Positions 1 to 8,726 of a DNA stretch of 64,000 nt are shown piece after piece. Position 1 is the stretch's first letter. Each line of letters begins with the position of its first letter. The DNA is from Rhodoblastus sp963736175 (GTDB taxonomy: Bacteria; Pseudomonadota; Alphaproteobacteria; Rhizobiales; Beijerinckiaceae). The notes below the pieces were generated by a model. That model saw only the letters and a program-made list of their open reading frames with translations. It was not told where the DNA came from and did not search any database. The stretch is taken from positions 1-64,000 of the forward strand of contig CAVTNU010000032.1 in NCBI GenBank assembly GCA_963736175.1, in the 5' to 3' direction. The translations under genes and the position numbers were made by a program.

Positions 1-965
1 TGACGGTGAGCGCGAACGCCGCCGCCAAGACCTATGACGGCCTGGCCTATTCGGGCGGCGCTGGGGTGAGCTACGCCGGCTTCGTCAACGGCGAGGGGGC
101 CTCGGTTCTGGGCGGAACGCTGGCCTATGGCGGCGCGGCGCAGGGGGCGGTCAACGCCGGCGCCTATAGCCTGACGGCCTCGGGCCTGACCTCGAGCAAT
201 TACGCCATCGCCTATCAGGCGGGAGCCTTGAACGTCGCTCAGGCGAGCCTGACGGTGAGCGCGAACGCCGCCGCCAAGACCTATGACGGCCTGGCCTATT
301 CGGGCGGCGCTGGGGTGAGCTACGCCGGCTTCGTCAACGGCGAGGGGGCCTCGGTTCTGGGCGGAACGCTGGCCTATGGCGGCGCGGCGCAGGGGGCGGT
401 CAACGCCGGCGCCTATAGCCTGACGGCCTCGGGCCTGACCTCGAGCAATTACGCCATCGCCTATCAGGCGGGAAGCTTGAACGTCGCTCAGGCGGGCCTG
501 ACGGTGACGGCGAACGCCGCCGCCAAGACCTATGATGGCCTGGCCTATTCGGGCGGCGCCGGGGTGAGCTACGCCGGCTTCGTCAACGGCGAGGGGGCCT
601 CGGTTCTGGGCGGAACGCTGGCCTATGGCGGGACGGCGCAGGGGGCGGTCAACGCCGGCGCCTATAGCCTGACGGCCTCGGGCCTGACCTCGAGCAATTA
701 CGCCATCGCCTATCAGGCGGGAAGCTTGAACGTCGCTCAGGCGGGCCTGACGGTGAGCGCGAACGCCGCGTCGAAGACCTATGACGGTCTGGCCTATTCG
801 GGCGGCGCCGGGGTGAGCTACGCCGGCTTCGTCAACGGCGAGGGGGCCTCGGTTCTGGGCGGAACGCTGGCCTATGGCGGGACGGCGCAGGGGGCGGTCA
901 ACGCCGGCGCCTATAGCCTGACGGCCTCGGGCCTGACCTCGAGCAATTACGCCATCGCCTACATC
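1..965 (+). repeat. Four tandem 249-bp coding repeats
   Basis: Units begin at 1, 250, 499 and 748, a constant period of 249 bp (83 codons). Copies 1 and 2 share the variant GGAAQG, while copies 3 and 4 share GGTAQG, so the array shows pairwise sub-structure. The last copy diverges after about 960. Near identity at DNA level implies recent expansion or gene conversion; the array may be collapsed or extended in the assembly. Confidence 0.95.
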
Positions 966-1436
966 GGTGGGTATTTGGCTGTAACGCCGCGCTCGATCAT
1001 CGTGACAGCGGATGCGCTTGAGCGCGCATATGGCGCGTCCAACCCGGCCTTGACGTACCAAATTGGCGGCAACGGGCTCGTCGCTGGCGACCAGTTGTCC
1101 GGACAGCTTGCCACGTCGGCGACCGTGACGTCGCAACCGGGACAATATCCGATTTCCATCGGAAGTTTGACGGCTTCGCCGAACTACAGTCTGAGTTTCG
1201 CCGGGGCCCAATTGACGGTCGGCGGCGCGCCGGTGGATCCGACGGTCGCTCCCAACCGGTTCGTCGACACCTTGAGTACTGGAACAATAGGGCAGGGTGC
1301 GGGACCAATCGGTCAAAGCAGTGGGCCTCCAGCGGCGGCGAACGAAAACTGCCAATATTCCGCGGGAGAGGCGAATTCCGTTGGCTTCGGAGCAGCGAAT
1401 CGGGCAAGTTACGGGGCCGTTTCATGTTCGAAATGA
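1..1436 (+). CDS. MBG/YDG-repeat exported adhesin-like protein, 3' end only
   Basis: The reading frame is open at the left edge, so this is the C-terminal part of a longer protein. The visible part consists of four near-identical 83-residue units, each containing an AKTYDG or SKTYDG motif, then a divergent MBG_2-like unit (roughly residues 320-400 of the visible part) and a short Gly/Ser-rich tail. YDG and MBG domains are known as stacked beta modules in large secreted adhesins and filamentous-haemagglutinin-like proteins. No C-terminal autotransporter barrel or sortase motif is seen, which fits a two-partner or type I secreted protein, but the N-terminus that would decide this is outside the window. 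The gene runs into the downstream IalB-family gene with almost no spacing. Confidence 0.8.
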   Translation, partial: TVSANAAAKTYDGLAYSGGAGVSYAGFVNGEGASVLGGTLAYGGAAQGAVNAGAYSLTASGLTSSNYAIAYQAGALNVAQASLTVSANAAAKTYDGLAYSGGAGVSYAGFVNGEGASVLGGTLAYGGAAQGAVNAGAYSLTASGLTSSNYAIAYQAGSLNVAQAGLTVTANAAAKTYDGLAYSGGAGVSYAGFVNGEGASVLGGTLAYGGTAQGAVNAGAYSLTASGLTSSNYAIAYQAGSLNVAQAGLTVSANAASKTYDGLAYSGGAGVSYAGFVNGEGASVLGGTLAYGGTAQGAVNAGAYSLTASGLTSSNYAIAYIGGYLAVTPRSIIVTADALERAYGASNPALTYQIGGNGLVAGDQLSGQLATSATVTSQPGQYPISIGSLTASPNYSLSFAGAQLTVGGAPVDPTVAPNRFVDTLSTGTIGQGAGPIGQSSGPPAAANENCQYSAGEANSVGFGAANRASYGAVSCSK

Positions 1437-1444
1437 GGAAGACG

Positions 1445-2059
1445 ATGAAATTAGCCCCAGCGTTAGGCGTGGTGTTTGTTGCGCTGGCGTTAGGCGTCGG
1501 CGCGATTGAAATGTTCGCGTCGGCGGAAACGGCAAAGATTCCCGAGCCGCCCAAAGCGGCCCCCGCGCGTAAGGTTGAGGCGGCGCAACAGCCTGTCGGC
1601 GGCGATCCGCAGTCGACGCAGGCGAGCTACGGCGATTGGGTTTTGCGCTGCCAACGTAACGGCGCAAGCGAGGACGGCCAACTGTTCTGCGAGGTGGCTC
1701 AAACGATTCAGATCGAACGGCAGCCCGCGCCTTTCGCTCAGATCGCTTTCGGGCGGTTAAAGAAGGGCGAAGCCCTTCAATTGACGGTGGCTCTGCCCGC
1801 CAATGTGGCTTTTCCCAGCGCGCCGAAGTTGTTGCTCGATGGGAAGGACCAAGACGCGATCGAGTTGTCCTGGCGTAAATGCCTTCCCGGCGGATGTTTC
1901 GCAGGCGTGGCGCTGACAGAAGACAATTTGCGCAAATTGCGCGCGGCGCAAGGCGCCGGCAGCATCGTCTCCAAGGACAGCGTTGGCCAGGAATTCAAGC
2001 TTCCAATGTCCTTCCGTGGACTTGCTCAAGCGCTTGACGCGCTCGCGCGGACTCCCTGA
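1445..2059 (+). CDS. IalB-family (invasion-associated locus B) exported protein
   Basis: The mature region contains the IalB-family hallmark YGDWVLRC followed by paired cysteines (LFCEV, WRKCLPGGCF) and an alternating beta pattern, which fits the family in length and order. An N-terminal hydrophobic signal segment precedes an Ala/Pro-rich linker. The ATG at 1445 is preferred because GAGG lies six bases upstream. In-frame ATGs at 1424 and 1433 also exist, and the one at 1433 overlaps the upstream stop as ATGA, so the two genes are probably cotranscribed. IalB proteins are exported to the periplasm or envelope of alphaproteobacteria; the biochemical role is not established, and the name does not imply virulence here. 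Confidence 0.8.
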   Translation: MKLAPALGVVFVALALGVGAIEMFASAETAKIPEPPKAAPARKVEAAQQPVGGDPQSTQASYGDWVLRCQRNGASEDGQLFCEVAQTIQIERQPAPFAQIAFGRLKKGEALQLTVALPANVAFPSAPKLLLDGKDQDAIELSWRKCLPGGCFAGVALTEDNLRKLRAAQGAGSIVSKDSVGQEFKLPMSFRGLAQALDALARTP

Positions 2060-2138
2060 GCCGACCTTCGGCTGAAACGCCTCGTTAACGCGCGGGCACG
2101 CGATCTCGACGGTTCGGCGCGCGATCAGCGCTGGAACA

Positions 2139-2172
2139 ATTGAAACATTCGTATATATCTATATATCTGATG
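2139..2172 (+). promoter_or_regulatory. Putative promoter and ArsR operator of the YgaP-like gene
   Basis: A TTGAAA -35-like hexamer (2140-2145) is followed by ATTCGTATATAT and an AT-rich run containing a TATATC -10-like hexamer. The ATTCG[C/T]ATATAT core is shared with the divergent promoter of the ArsR gene at 6774-6785, so both sites are probably bound by that repressor. Confidence 0.55.
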
Positions 2173-2192
2173 TTCAACGTGGGAAAACGTTT

Positions 2193-2378
2193 ATGACTGT
2201 CAATAGCGCGGTAATGGCTCTGGCCGGAGCGATGGTGCTTATCTCCCTGGCGCTCGCCCAATTTGTCTCACCCTGGTTTTTGTTGTTGACGGCCTTCGTC
2301 GGCCTCAATCTCTTTCAGTCGGCGTTCACGGGGTTTTGCCCGGCCGCGATGATCTTCAAAAAAATGGGACTGAAGTAA
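2193..2378 (+). CDS. YgaP-like DUF2892 membrane protein
   Basis: This 61-residue protein has two hydrophobic helices (about residues 7-24 and 29-45) and the motif FTGFCPAAMIFKKMG near the C-terminus. That layout is typical of the DUF2892/YgaP transmembrane domain, which in other bacteria is fused to or encoded beside rhodanese domains and sits in sulfide/persulfide regulons. A separate rhodanese gene lies at 7226, and an operator-like sequence shared with the ArsR gene precedes this one, so it likely belongs to the same regulon even though the RND genes lie between on the other strand. The conserved Cys in GFCP may take part in sulfur handling (inference). Confidence 0.75.
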   Translation: MTVNSAVMALAGAMVLISLALAQFVSPWFLLLTAFVGLNLFQSAFTGFCPAAMIFKKMGLK

Positions 2379-2423
2379 GCCTCCGTCCGCGTCTCGCCTA
2401 AAGCGTGGTCGCAAAATAAACCT

Positions 2424-2448
2424 GGGCGCGCCTTCATCGGGCGCGCCC
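2424..2448. terminator. Bidirectional hairpin between convergent genes
   Basis: GGGCGCGCC at 2424-2432 pairs with GGCGCGCCC at 2440-2448 around a short loop. It sits between the convergent YgaP-like gene and the RND permease and is followed by a T-rich stretch on the plus strand. Confidence 0.6.
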
Positions 2449-2470
2449 ATTGCCCTTTTCAATCCAGATA

Positions 2471-5400
2471 TTATCGCGGCGCGTCAAACTCGGGGCCGCC
2501 GCGCAACACGACATAGATGGCGGGGATGACCAGAACCGTCAGCGCCGTCGACGAGGCGAGGCCGAACAACAGCGAAATCGCCAGCCCTTGAAAGATCGGG
2601 TCGGACAAAATCACCGCCGCGCCGATCATCGCCGCCAGCGCGGTAAGCAAATCGGCTTGAAGCGGATCGCGCCCGCCTGGATGAGAACTTCTCGCAGACC
2701 CTTGGCCTTATCCGTGTGGCGGACAAAATCGACCAGAAGGATGGAATTGCGCACGATAATGCCGGCCAGCGCAATAAATCCGATCATCGAAGTGGCGGTG
2801 AACGCGGCGTGGAACAGCCAATGGCCCAGCATGATGCCGATGAAAGTCAGCGGAATCGGCGTCAGGATCACTAAAGGCAATTTGAATGATTTGAATTGAG
2901 CGACGACGAGAATGTAAATCCCGACCAGCGCCGCCATGAAAGCCGCGCCCATGTCGCGGAAGGTCACCCAGGTCACCTCCCACTCGCCGTCCCAGAGCAG
3001 CGATGTCTTGCTCTCATCGAGCGGCTGGCCGTGCATGATAATTCGCGGCTTCGGCGCGTCCGCCGACCAATCCATCTTGTCCAGCGCCTCGTCCACCGCC
3101 AGCATGCCGTAGAGCGGCGCTTCATAACTGCCCGCCAGCTCGGCCTGAACCATTTCGGCGGCGCGCCCGTTATGCCGGAAAATCGGGAATGACGAGGCTT
3201 CGCTCGATACGCGCACAACATCGCCAAGCTCGACGATGGTGCGGTTGCCCGGCAACGCGTTGGCCGGAACCGGCGTCGTCAGGACGCCTCCGCCGACGAC
3301 GCGCTGGTACTTGCCGAGCGCCATGCGGATCGGCAGGGGCTGGCGTCCGCCGCCGCGATGGGAATAGCCAACGACTTCGTCGCCATAAAGCCGGCGCAAG
3401 GTGTCGAAAACATCGTTTTGCTGCACGCCGAAAAACTCAAGGCTGTCAGAATCGATTTCGATGCGCTTGCGCTGCGCCTGTACGCCGTAGGAATCGTCGA
3501 TGTCGACGATGAAGGGGGCGCTTTCGAAAGCCTTGCGCACTTTGGCGGCGACAGCGCGTCGGGTGGGCGCATCAGGGCCATAAATTTCCGCCAGCAGCGT
3601 GGCCAGCACCGGCGGCCCAGGCGGCGGTTCGACGACCTTGATCGACGTGTGATCGGGAGTTTCAATTCCGATCAGACGCTTGCGAATTTCCAGAGCGATT
3701 GCGTGGCTGGTGCGGGAGCGTTGGTCTTTCGGCTTGAGATTGACCTGGATGTCGCCGACTTCGGGCGTGCTGCGCATGTAATAGTGCCGCACCAGACCGT
3801 TGAAATTGAATGGCGCCGCCGTTCCGGCGTAGGTCTCGAACGACAGAATCTCGGGAATGTCTTTCGTCCGTTCGACGGCTTCCATCAGAATGCGGTTGGT
3901 CGTCTCCACTGAAGAGCCGCGCGGCAGATCGGCGACGATGGCCACTTCCGCCTTGTTGTCGAAGGGCAGCAGTTTGACGGTCACGGCCTTGAAGTAGAAC
4001 AGGCTGAGCGAAGCCAGGGTCGCGCCGCCGACGATGAGCAGAAACCGCTTGGCCGATTGCTTGGTTTGCAGGATCGGCGTGGCGACGCGCCGGTAGAGCG
4101 CGCCAAGTTTGCCGCCGTTTTCCTGATCGGCGTCGTGATGCAAGCGCGCCTTGCCGGCGATCTTCAGCATCAGCCAGGGCGTGAGGATCACCGCGACGAA
4201 AAAGGAGAAAACCATCGCCGCCGAGGCGTTGGATGGAATGGGGCTCATATATGGACCCATCAATCCAGAGACGAAGAGCATCGGAAGCAACGCCGCGACG
4301 ACGGTCAGCGTGGCGACAATGGTTGGGTTGCCGACTTCCGCGACCCCGTCGACGGCCGCGTCGATGCGCGAGCGCCCGTCGTTCATCGCCCAGTGACGGG
4401 CGATGTTTTCGATCACGACGATCGCGTCGTCGACCAGGATGCCGATAGAAAAGATCAAAGCGAACAGGCTTACGCGGTTGAGCGTATAGCCCATGATTCT
4501 CGCGGCGAACAAAGTCAGGAGAATGGTGGAGGGAATGACGATGGCCACCACCAGGGCTTCGCGCCAGCCGATGGAAAAAGCCACGAGCAGAACGATCGAT
4601 ATTGTCGCCAGGCCGAGATGGAACAATAATTCGTTGGCCTTGTCATTGGCCGTTTCGCCGTAATTGCGGGTGACCTGGACTTCGACATCGCCGGGAACGA
4701 TGTTTCCTTTCAAGTCTTCAAGCTGCGTCACGATCCGTTCGGCGATGGAAACGGCGTTCGCTCCGGCGCGTTTGGCGATGGCGATGGAGACGGTCGGCGT
4801 GCTGAAAAAATTCGAACCCGAGCCCCTCACAATATGCATGGCGCGCGTTTCGTTGGGCTCCGTATCCAAGACGACCTTGGCGACGTCGCGCACATAAACC
4901 GGGCGGTTGTCGCGCGTTGTCAGCAACAGGTCGCCGATTTCGGGCAAAGTTTGCAGTGTGCGTCCCGCGACGACCGGAATCTGCAGGCCCCCGTCGCGCA
5001 CTTGTCCCGCCTGAAAGGCGCTGTTGGCGCCATGGACCTTCGCTTCCAATTGCTGCAGCGTCACGCCATAGCGCGCAAGACTGGCTGGGTCTGGTTCGAC
5101 GCGGATTTCGTCTGGCTGATCGCCGGCGAGATAGGTCAGGCCGACATCGTCCAGCTTAGCCAACTCCACCCGCAATTCACGCGCGACATTGGTCAGGGCG
5201 TCGCCTGTCCAGCGGTCGGCCGCTTCGGGTTTGGGCGCAAGCGTCAGCACCACGATGGCGACGTCGTCGATGCCGCGTCCAACGATCAGAGGCTCGGGAA
5301 TGCCGGTGGGAATTTTGTCGAGATTGGCGCGCACTTTGTCGTGAACGCGCAGAATAGCGGCGTCGGTGGACGTTCCGACAAGAAAGCGGACCGTGACGAC

Positions 5401-5718
5401 GACCTGATCGTCGAAGGTCTTGGAATAAACGTGTTCGACGCCGTTGATGCTCTTGACGATGGTCTCCAGCGGTTCGGCGACAAGTTTGACCGCGTCCTCG
5501 GCCTTGAGGCCGTCGGCGCGCACCATGATGTCGACCATGGGTACCGAAATCTGCGGTTCTTCCTCGCGCGGCAAAGTGACCAGCGCGATCAACCCGAGCG
5601 CCAGAGCGGCGACCAGCAAGAGCGGAGTAAGCGGTGAAACGATGAACGCGCGCGTCAGGCGTCCCGCGATCCCGAGATTTTTGGCCGGTTCGGGAGCCCC
5701 GTCAATTCCAGCCGTCAT
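2471..5718 (-). CDS. RND-family efflux permease (frameshifted near the C-terminus)
   Basis: This is an inner-membrane proton-driven RND transporter of the AcrB/HAE type, about 1080 residues when corrected. It has an N-terminal TM helix, two periplasmic porter halves and the TM4 aspartate pair in GILVDDAIVVIEN (about residue 430) needed for proton relay. At 2649-2651 (minus strand ATTTG where ATTTTG is expected) one T is missing. The frame then stops at 2626, but the plus-one frame continues with perfect RND sequence (LLTALAAMIGAAVILSDP, then two TM helices) to a stop at 2471. It is translationally coupled to the adaptor upstream (ATGA overlap at 5715-5718). Its placement beside a BigR-type repressor suggests sulfur-stress or toxic-compound export rather than general drug efflux. 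A truncated protein would lack the last TM helices. Confidence 0.9.
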
Positions 5719-6734
5719 GGCGTGAAAACCTTGTCGCCGGCGCGCAGGCCGGTGAGCGTTTCGACCATGTCGCCGTCATGCGGGTCGCTAAAAACCACCG
5801 CGACGTCGAGCGGTCCTTCCGGCCGCAGCAGACGAACATAATCGACGCCGGCGCGCGTCATGATCGCCGCGCGCGGAATGAACATCGCCTGCCTCTGACC
5901 GACCGGCGCATAGACCTGGACCCGTTCGCCGACGAAATAGTCGCCGAGTCCGTCGACTTCGGCGTCGACGGTGACGCGGCCGTTTTCGATCTCGGGATAT
6001 ATTTTGACGATCCGGCCTTTACGCGTCTTGTCGCTGGCCGCGTCAACCAAATCCAACCCGCGCGGCGCCACCGACACCGGCGCGCCGACGACCAGCAGCG
6101 AGGCGTGTCGCTCAGGTAGGTTGAGGCGAAGATAATAGGCTCCGGCGGCGATGCGGGCGATCGCTTCGCCGGGCATGATAACGGAGCCGGGGATGGCGGA
6201 CATCGTCAGCACCCGTCCGGCCTTGGGCGCCAGCACCTGGCCTTCCGTGCTTTGTTGGCTCACCACCGCGCGCTGCGCGTTCATCGCCTCGACCTGATGC
6301 GACAGCACGTCGACATTGGTCTTGGCCTGGTCATAAGCAGCCTTGGTGATGAACCCGCGCGGAAGAAGGCTTTCGGCCCGCTGGAACGCGACAGTCGCGT
6401 TCTCCAGCTGGGCGTTGAGCCCGCGTAATTGTCCGTCCAGCGACTGAACCTGCAAAGCCAGTTTGGGGTCGGCGACAACGGCGATCACGTCGCCGGCCTT
6501 GACCTCCGCGCCTTCATCGACCGAACGGCTGATGATCGTGCCGCCGATGCGCGCGCGCGCGGGCACGATGTCGCGGCTTTGCACCTGCCCGAACATCGCC
6601 TTGATGTCCGGCGCGGACTTCGTTTCGACGATGAATTCGCCGGCTTGCGACGTCGCGGGCGCAACCGATACGAGAAGCAGAGCAATCAGGGCGCACGCCG
6701 ATGTAGCGCGCGCGGGGCGCCAAGCTTTGGGCAT
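5715..6734 (-). CDS. RND periplasmic adaptor subunit (membrane fusion protein)
   Basis: The protein has an N-terminal signal peptide (hydrophobic ACALIALLLVSVAPATSQA), a lipoyl/barrel-sandwich half (GGTIISRSVDEGAEVKAGDV), a predicted alpha-hairpin with the coiled segment around residues 85-140, the returning lipoyl half, then beta-barrel and membrane-proximal domains ending in LTGLRAGDKV. This is the canonical HlyD/AcrA order. It links the RND permease to an outer-membrane channel that is not encoded here. The ATG at 6734 is preferred. Upstream in-frame ATGs at 6761 and 6773 would place the signal peptide unusually deep, and the one at 6773 abuts the operator. The stop overlaps the permease start by four bases, so the pair forms one operon divergent from the ArsR gene. 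Confidence 0.85.
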   Translation of the reverse strand: MPKAWRPARATSACALIALLLVSVAPATSQAGEFIVETKSAPDIKAMFGQVQSRDIVPARARIGGTIISRSVDEGAEVKAGDVIAVVADPKLALQVQSLDGQLRGLNAQLENATVAFQRAESLLPRGFITKAAYDQAKTNVDVLSHQVEAMNAQRAVVSQQSTEGQVLAPKAGRVLTMSAIPGSVIMPGEAIARIAAGAYYLRLNLPERHASLLVVGAPVSVAPRGLDLVDAASDKTRKGRIVKIYPEIENGRVTVDAEVDGLGDYFVGERVQVYAPVGQRQAMFIPRAAIMTRAGVDYVRLLRPEGPLDVAVVFSDPHDGDMVETLTGLRAGDKVFTP

Positions 6735-6764
6735 TGGTTTTCCAAAAAGCTGGAGGAACATTCG

Positions 6765-6799
6765 TTGACACATATTCGCATATATGAAATTATCACATT
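6765..6799 (+). promoter_or_regulatory. arsR promoter with ATTC-N8-GAAA operator in the spacer
   Basis: TTGACA at 6765-6770 is separated by 17 bases from AATTAT at 6788-6793. ATTC-N8-GAAA (6774-6789) fills the spacer and resembles the ATTC-N8-GAAT box I recall for SqrR/BigR repressors. The start codon at 6800 lies where transcription should begin, and no Shine-Dalgarno is visible, so the repressor mRNA may be leaderless. Confidence 0.6.
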
Positions 6800-7141
6800 A
6801 TGGATGTCAAGCGCTTCAACGACGCGGCAACGGAAGTGAGCGATTTTTTGAAATCGCTCGCCAATCCCGTTCGGCTGCGCATCGTTTGCGCGTTGGCCGG
6901 ACAGGAGCGATCCGTCACTATGCTCGCGGAAGCAGTCGGCGCGCCCCAGTCCACCATTTCGCGTCATCTGATGCTGATGCGAAAAGATCGAATCGTCTCC
7001 TTTCGCCGCTCGGGACAGACGATTTTTTACGCTTTGGCCGATTCCAATGTCGAGAAAATCATTGTCGTGATGTTTGACAATTTTTGCACGACGCGGCCGG
7101 CTTCAGTCGACGGCGCGCCGCGGGGTCAGGCCGGCCATTAG
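6800..7141 (+). CDS. ArsR-family repressor of the BigR/SqrR persulfide-sensing type
   Basis: The 113-residue protein has the winged-helix ArsR fold: LANPVRLRIVCAL, then the recognition helix APQSTISRHLMLMRK, then the wing FRRSGQTIFYAL. Cys30 (in IVCAL) and Cys96 (in FDNFC) occupy the two positions that form the polysulfide bridge in SqrR/BigR, whereas metal-sensing ArsR motifs are absent. The family represses sulfide-detoxification genes and is released by persulfides. It is divergent from the RND operon and followed 84 bases later by a rhodanese gene. An operator-like repeat in its own promoter and another before the YgaP-like gene at 2193 define a probable local regulon. Sulfur sensing is inferred from the cysteine pattern and the neighbours. 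Confidence 0.85.
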   Translation: MDVKRFNDAATEVSDFLKSLANPVRLRIVCALAGQERSVTMLAEAVGAPQSTISRHLMLMRKDRIVSFRRSGQTIFYALADSNVEKIIVVMFDNFCTTRPASVDGAPRGQAGH

Positions 7142-7225
7142 CGGCGTCCAGTAAAAACATCACGGTTTTCTTGTTCTATAACGCCGGACCTGCTTGTTCG
7201 GACGGCTTAAAAAAGGGAGATACGT

Positions 7226-7624
7226 ATGACCGCCACGGCACCGTTGAAAAAAGGCTTCAAACAAATGCTGGCGGAAGCCAACGCCGTTATCGAGACAATA
7301 TCTGTGCATGACGCCGTTGGGCTCGTCGACGATCCCTCGGTTCTGTTCGTCGATATTCGGGAATCGCACGAGGTCGCGTTGGGTAAAACGCCCGGCGCTT
7401 TTCACGCGCCCCGCGGCTTTCTCGAGTTTCTGGCCGATCCGGAGTCGCCGATGCACAAAAGAGAACTATCGAGCGCGCAACGGCTCGTCATTTATTGCGC
7501 CACCGGCGGACGTTCCGCCCTGGCCGCGAAGACACTGGTCGATATGGGCTATACCGGCGTCGTCAATCTTGCCGGCGGAATCGCCGCCTGGAAAGCCGCC
7601 AACGGGCCGCTGACGACAGCCTGA
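7226..7624 (+). CDS. Rhodanese-like sulfurtransferase
   Basis: This single-domain rhodanese has the substrate-loop motif FVDIRESHEV (residues 41-50) and the active-site loop YCATGGRS with catalytic Cys91. The C-terminal motif NLAGGIAAWKAA is also present. Such proteins carry sulfane sulfur as a cysteine persulfide. A strong ribosome site (AGGGAGA) lies just before the ATG. It follows the ArsR gene and is plausibly a target of it. No secretion signal is present, so the protein is likely cytoplasmic. A persulfide dioxygenase, often found in the same regulon elsewhere, is not in the window. Confidence 0.88.
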   Translation: MTATAPLKKGFKQMLAEANAVIETISVHDAVGLVDDPSVLFVDIRESHEVALGKTPGAFHAPRGFLEFLADPESPMHKRELSSAQRLVIYCATGGRSALAAKTLVDMGYTGVVNLAGGIAAWKAANGPLTTA

Positions 7625-7688
7625 ATAGGCGCCGCAATCGCAGCCGGAGCGCTGGCGAAAGGCGAGCGGTCGTCGATCATCCAGGCTC

Positions 7689-8570
7689 TCACTGGTAGGT
7701 TTCGGCGATTTGCGTGAAGGCGAGGGACGCCTGCGACACGTAGCGGTCGCGGCGGCGCAGAAGAAAGAGTCGCCGTCGTGGCAGGGCCAAAGACATTGCG
7801 GTCAGCGAACCGGCCTTGATCGAAGCGCAGACCACAAGCTTCGACATCACCGTCAGGCCGGCGCCCGCTTCAACCGCCGAACGCACCGCTTCGTTCGACG
7901 GCAATTCAAGCGTGATGCGCCGCTCGTGCGGTTTGACCCCGAATGTTTCCAGCGCGGCTTCGAACGCCGCGCGCGTGCCCAATTCTTTCTCGCGCGCAAC
8001 CCAGGGTTGGTCGGACAGCCATTCCGCATTCGGACGATCCGTTGGCCGCGGATGGTTCGGCGGACCGACAACCACGAGTTCGTCTTCGCCGATCGTCCGG
8101 ACGAAAAGCGTCGGATCCGCCACTTCGCCTTCGACGAAGCCGAGATCGACGTCGCCGCATCCGACCATCGCCGCCACCTCCCGCGTATTGCCAATGCGCA
8201 ATGTCGCCGAAACGCCGGGATAGCGTTTGGCGAAATGGTTGAGGCGGGGCGGCAGCCAGTAATTACCGATGGTCTGGCTCGCCGCGAGCGACAAGGCGCC
8301 GGCTTTCAGCCCCGCGAGATCGGCCAGAGCTTGCTCCGCCGCCAAAGCGTTCGCCAGCACCGCCTTGGCGACGCCGAAAAAGCTTCGTCCGGCGGCGGTG
8401 AGAATAATTCGCCGTCCCAATCGATCGAAGAGTTTGACGTCGTGTCGCTGTTCGAGCGCGGCGACGGCGGCGCTCACGGCCGATTGCGAAAGGTTCAGCT
8501 CCGCCGCCGCCTGGGTCACATGTTCGCGGGTCGCGACGGCGACGAAAATTCGCAACTGCTCCAGCGTCAT
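7689..8570 (-). CDS. LysR-family transcriptional regulator
   Basis: The protein has an N-terminal helix-turn-helix (TLEQLRIFVAVATREHVTQA followed by LNLSQSAVSAAVAALE) and a periplasmic-binding-like effector domain from about residue 90. It is 293 residues, typical for the family. The ATG at 8570 fits the family start; an upstream extension of 32 codons is unconserved-looking. It is closely similar along its whole length to the regulator at 44308, with shared segments such as ASQTI-YWLP, RIGNT/KIGNT and LGFVEG, so the two are paralogues. Its target is not evident because no gene is divergent from it. The paralogue's link to a TDT transporter suggests an inorganic-anion or sulfur ligand, which is inference. 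Confidence 0.85.
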   Translation of the reverse strand: MTLEQLRIFVAVATREHVTQAAAELNLSQSAVSAAVAALEQRHDVKLFDRLGRRIILTAAGRSFFGVAKAVLANALAAEQALADLAGLKAGALSLAASQTIGNYWLPPRLNHFAKRYPGVSATLRIGNTREVAAMVGCGDVDLGFVEGEVADPTLFVRTIGEDELVVVGPPNHPRPTDRPNAEWLSDQPWVAREKELGTRAAFEAALETFGVKPHERRITLELPSNEAVRSAVEAGAGLTVMSKLVVCASIKAGSLTAMSLALPRRRLFLLRRRDRYVSQASLAFTQIAETYQ

Positions 8571-8726
8571 GAGCGCAAGTCCTTGGCCATTTGCGCCAAT
8601 CAATAGAACATTTTCGCGGAATGACGGAACGCTTTTTCTATCTGAATGTCCGTCGAAACAAGGCAACGGCGTTCGTTCGCATTCAATCGGAACGCAAGAC
8701 GATCAGGGGCCGCGAGCGAGAAAACC

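Noticed and set aside
1..965. Regular repeats as a possible CRISPR array
   Set aside because: The units are 249 bp, have no spacers and are translated in one frame as YDG domains.
997..1554. Long antisense frame under the adhesin and IalB genes
   Set aside because: Composition-driven shadow of real coding sequence in a GC-rich genome, with no domain or ribosome site.
2626..5718. Programmed frameshift in the RND permease
   Set aside because: RND permeases are not known to use frameshifting, and the shift is a plain loss of one T in a run.
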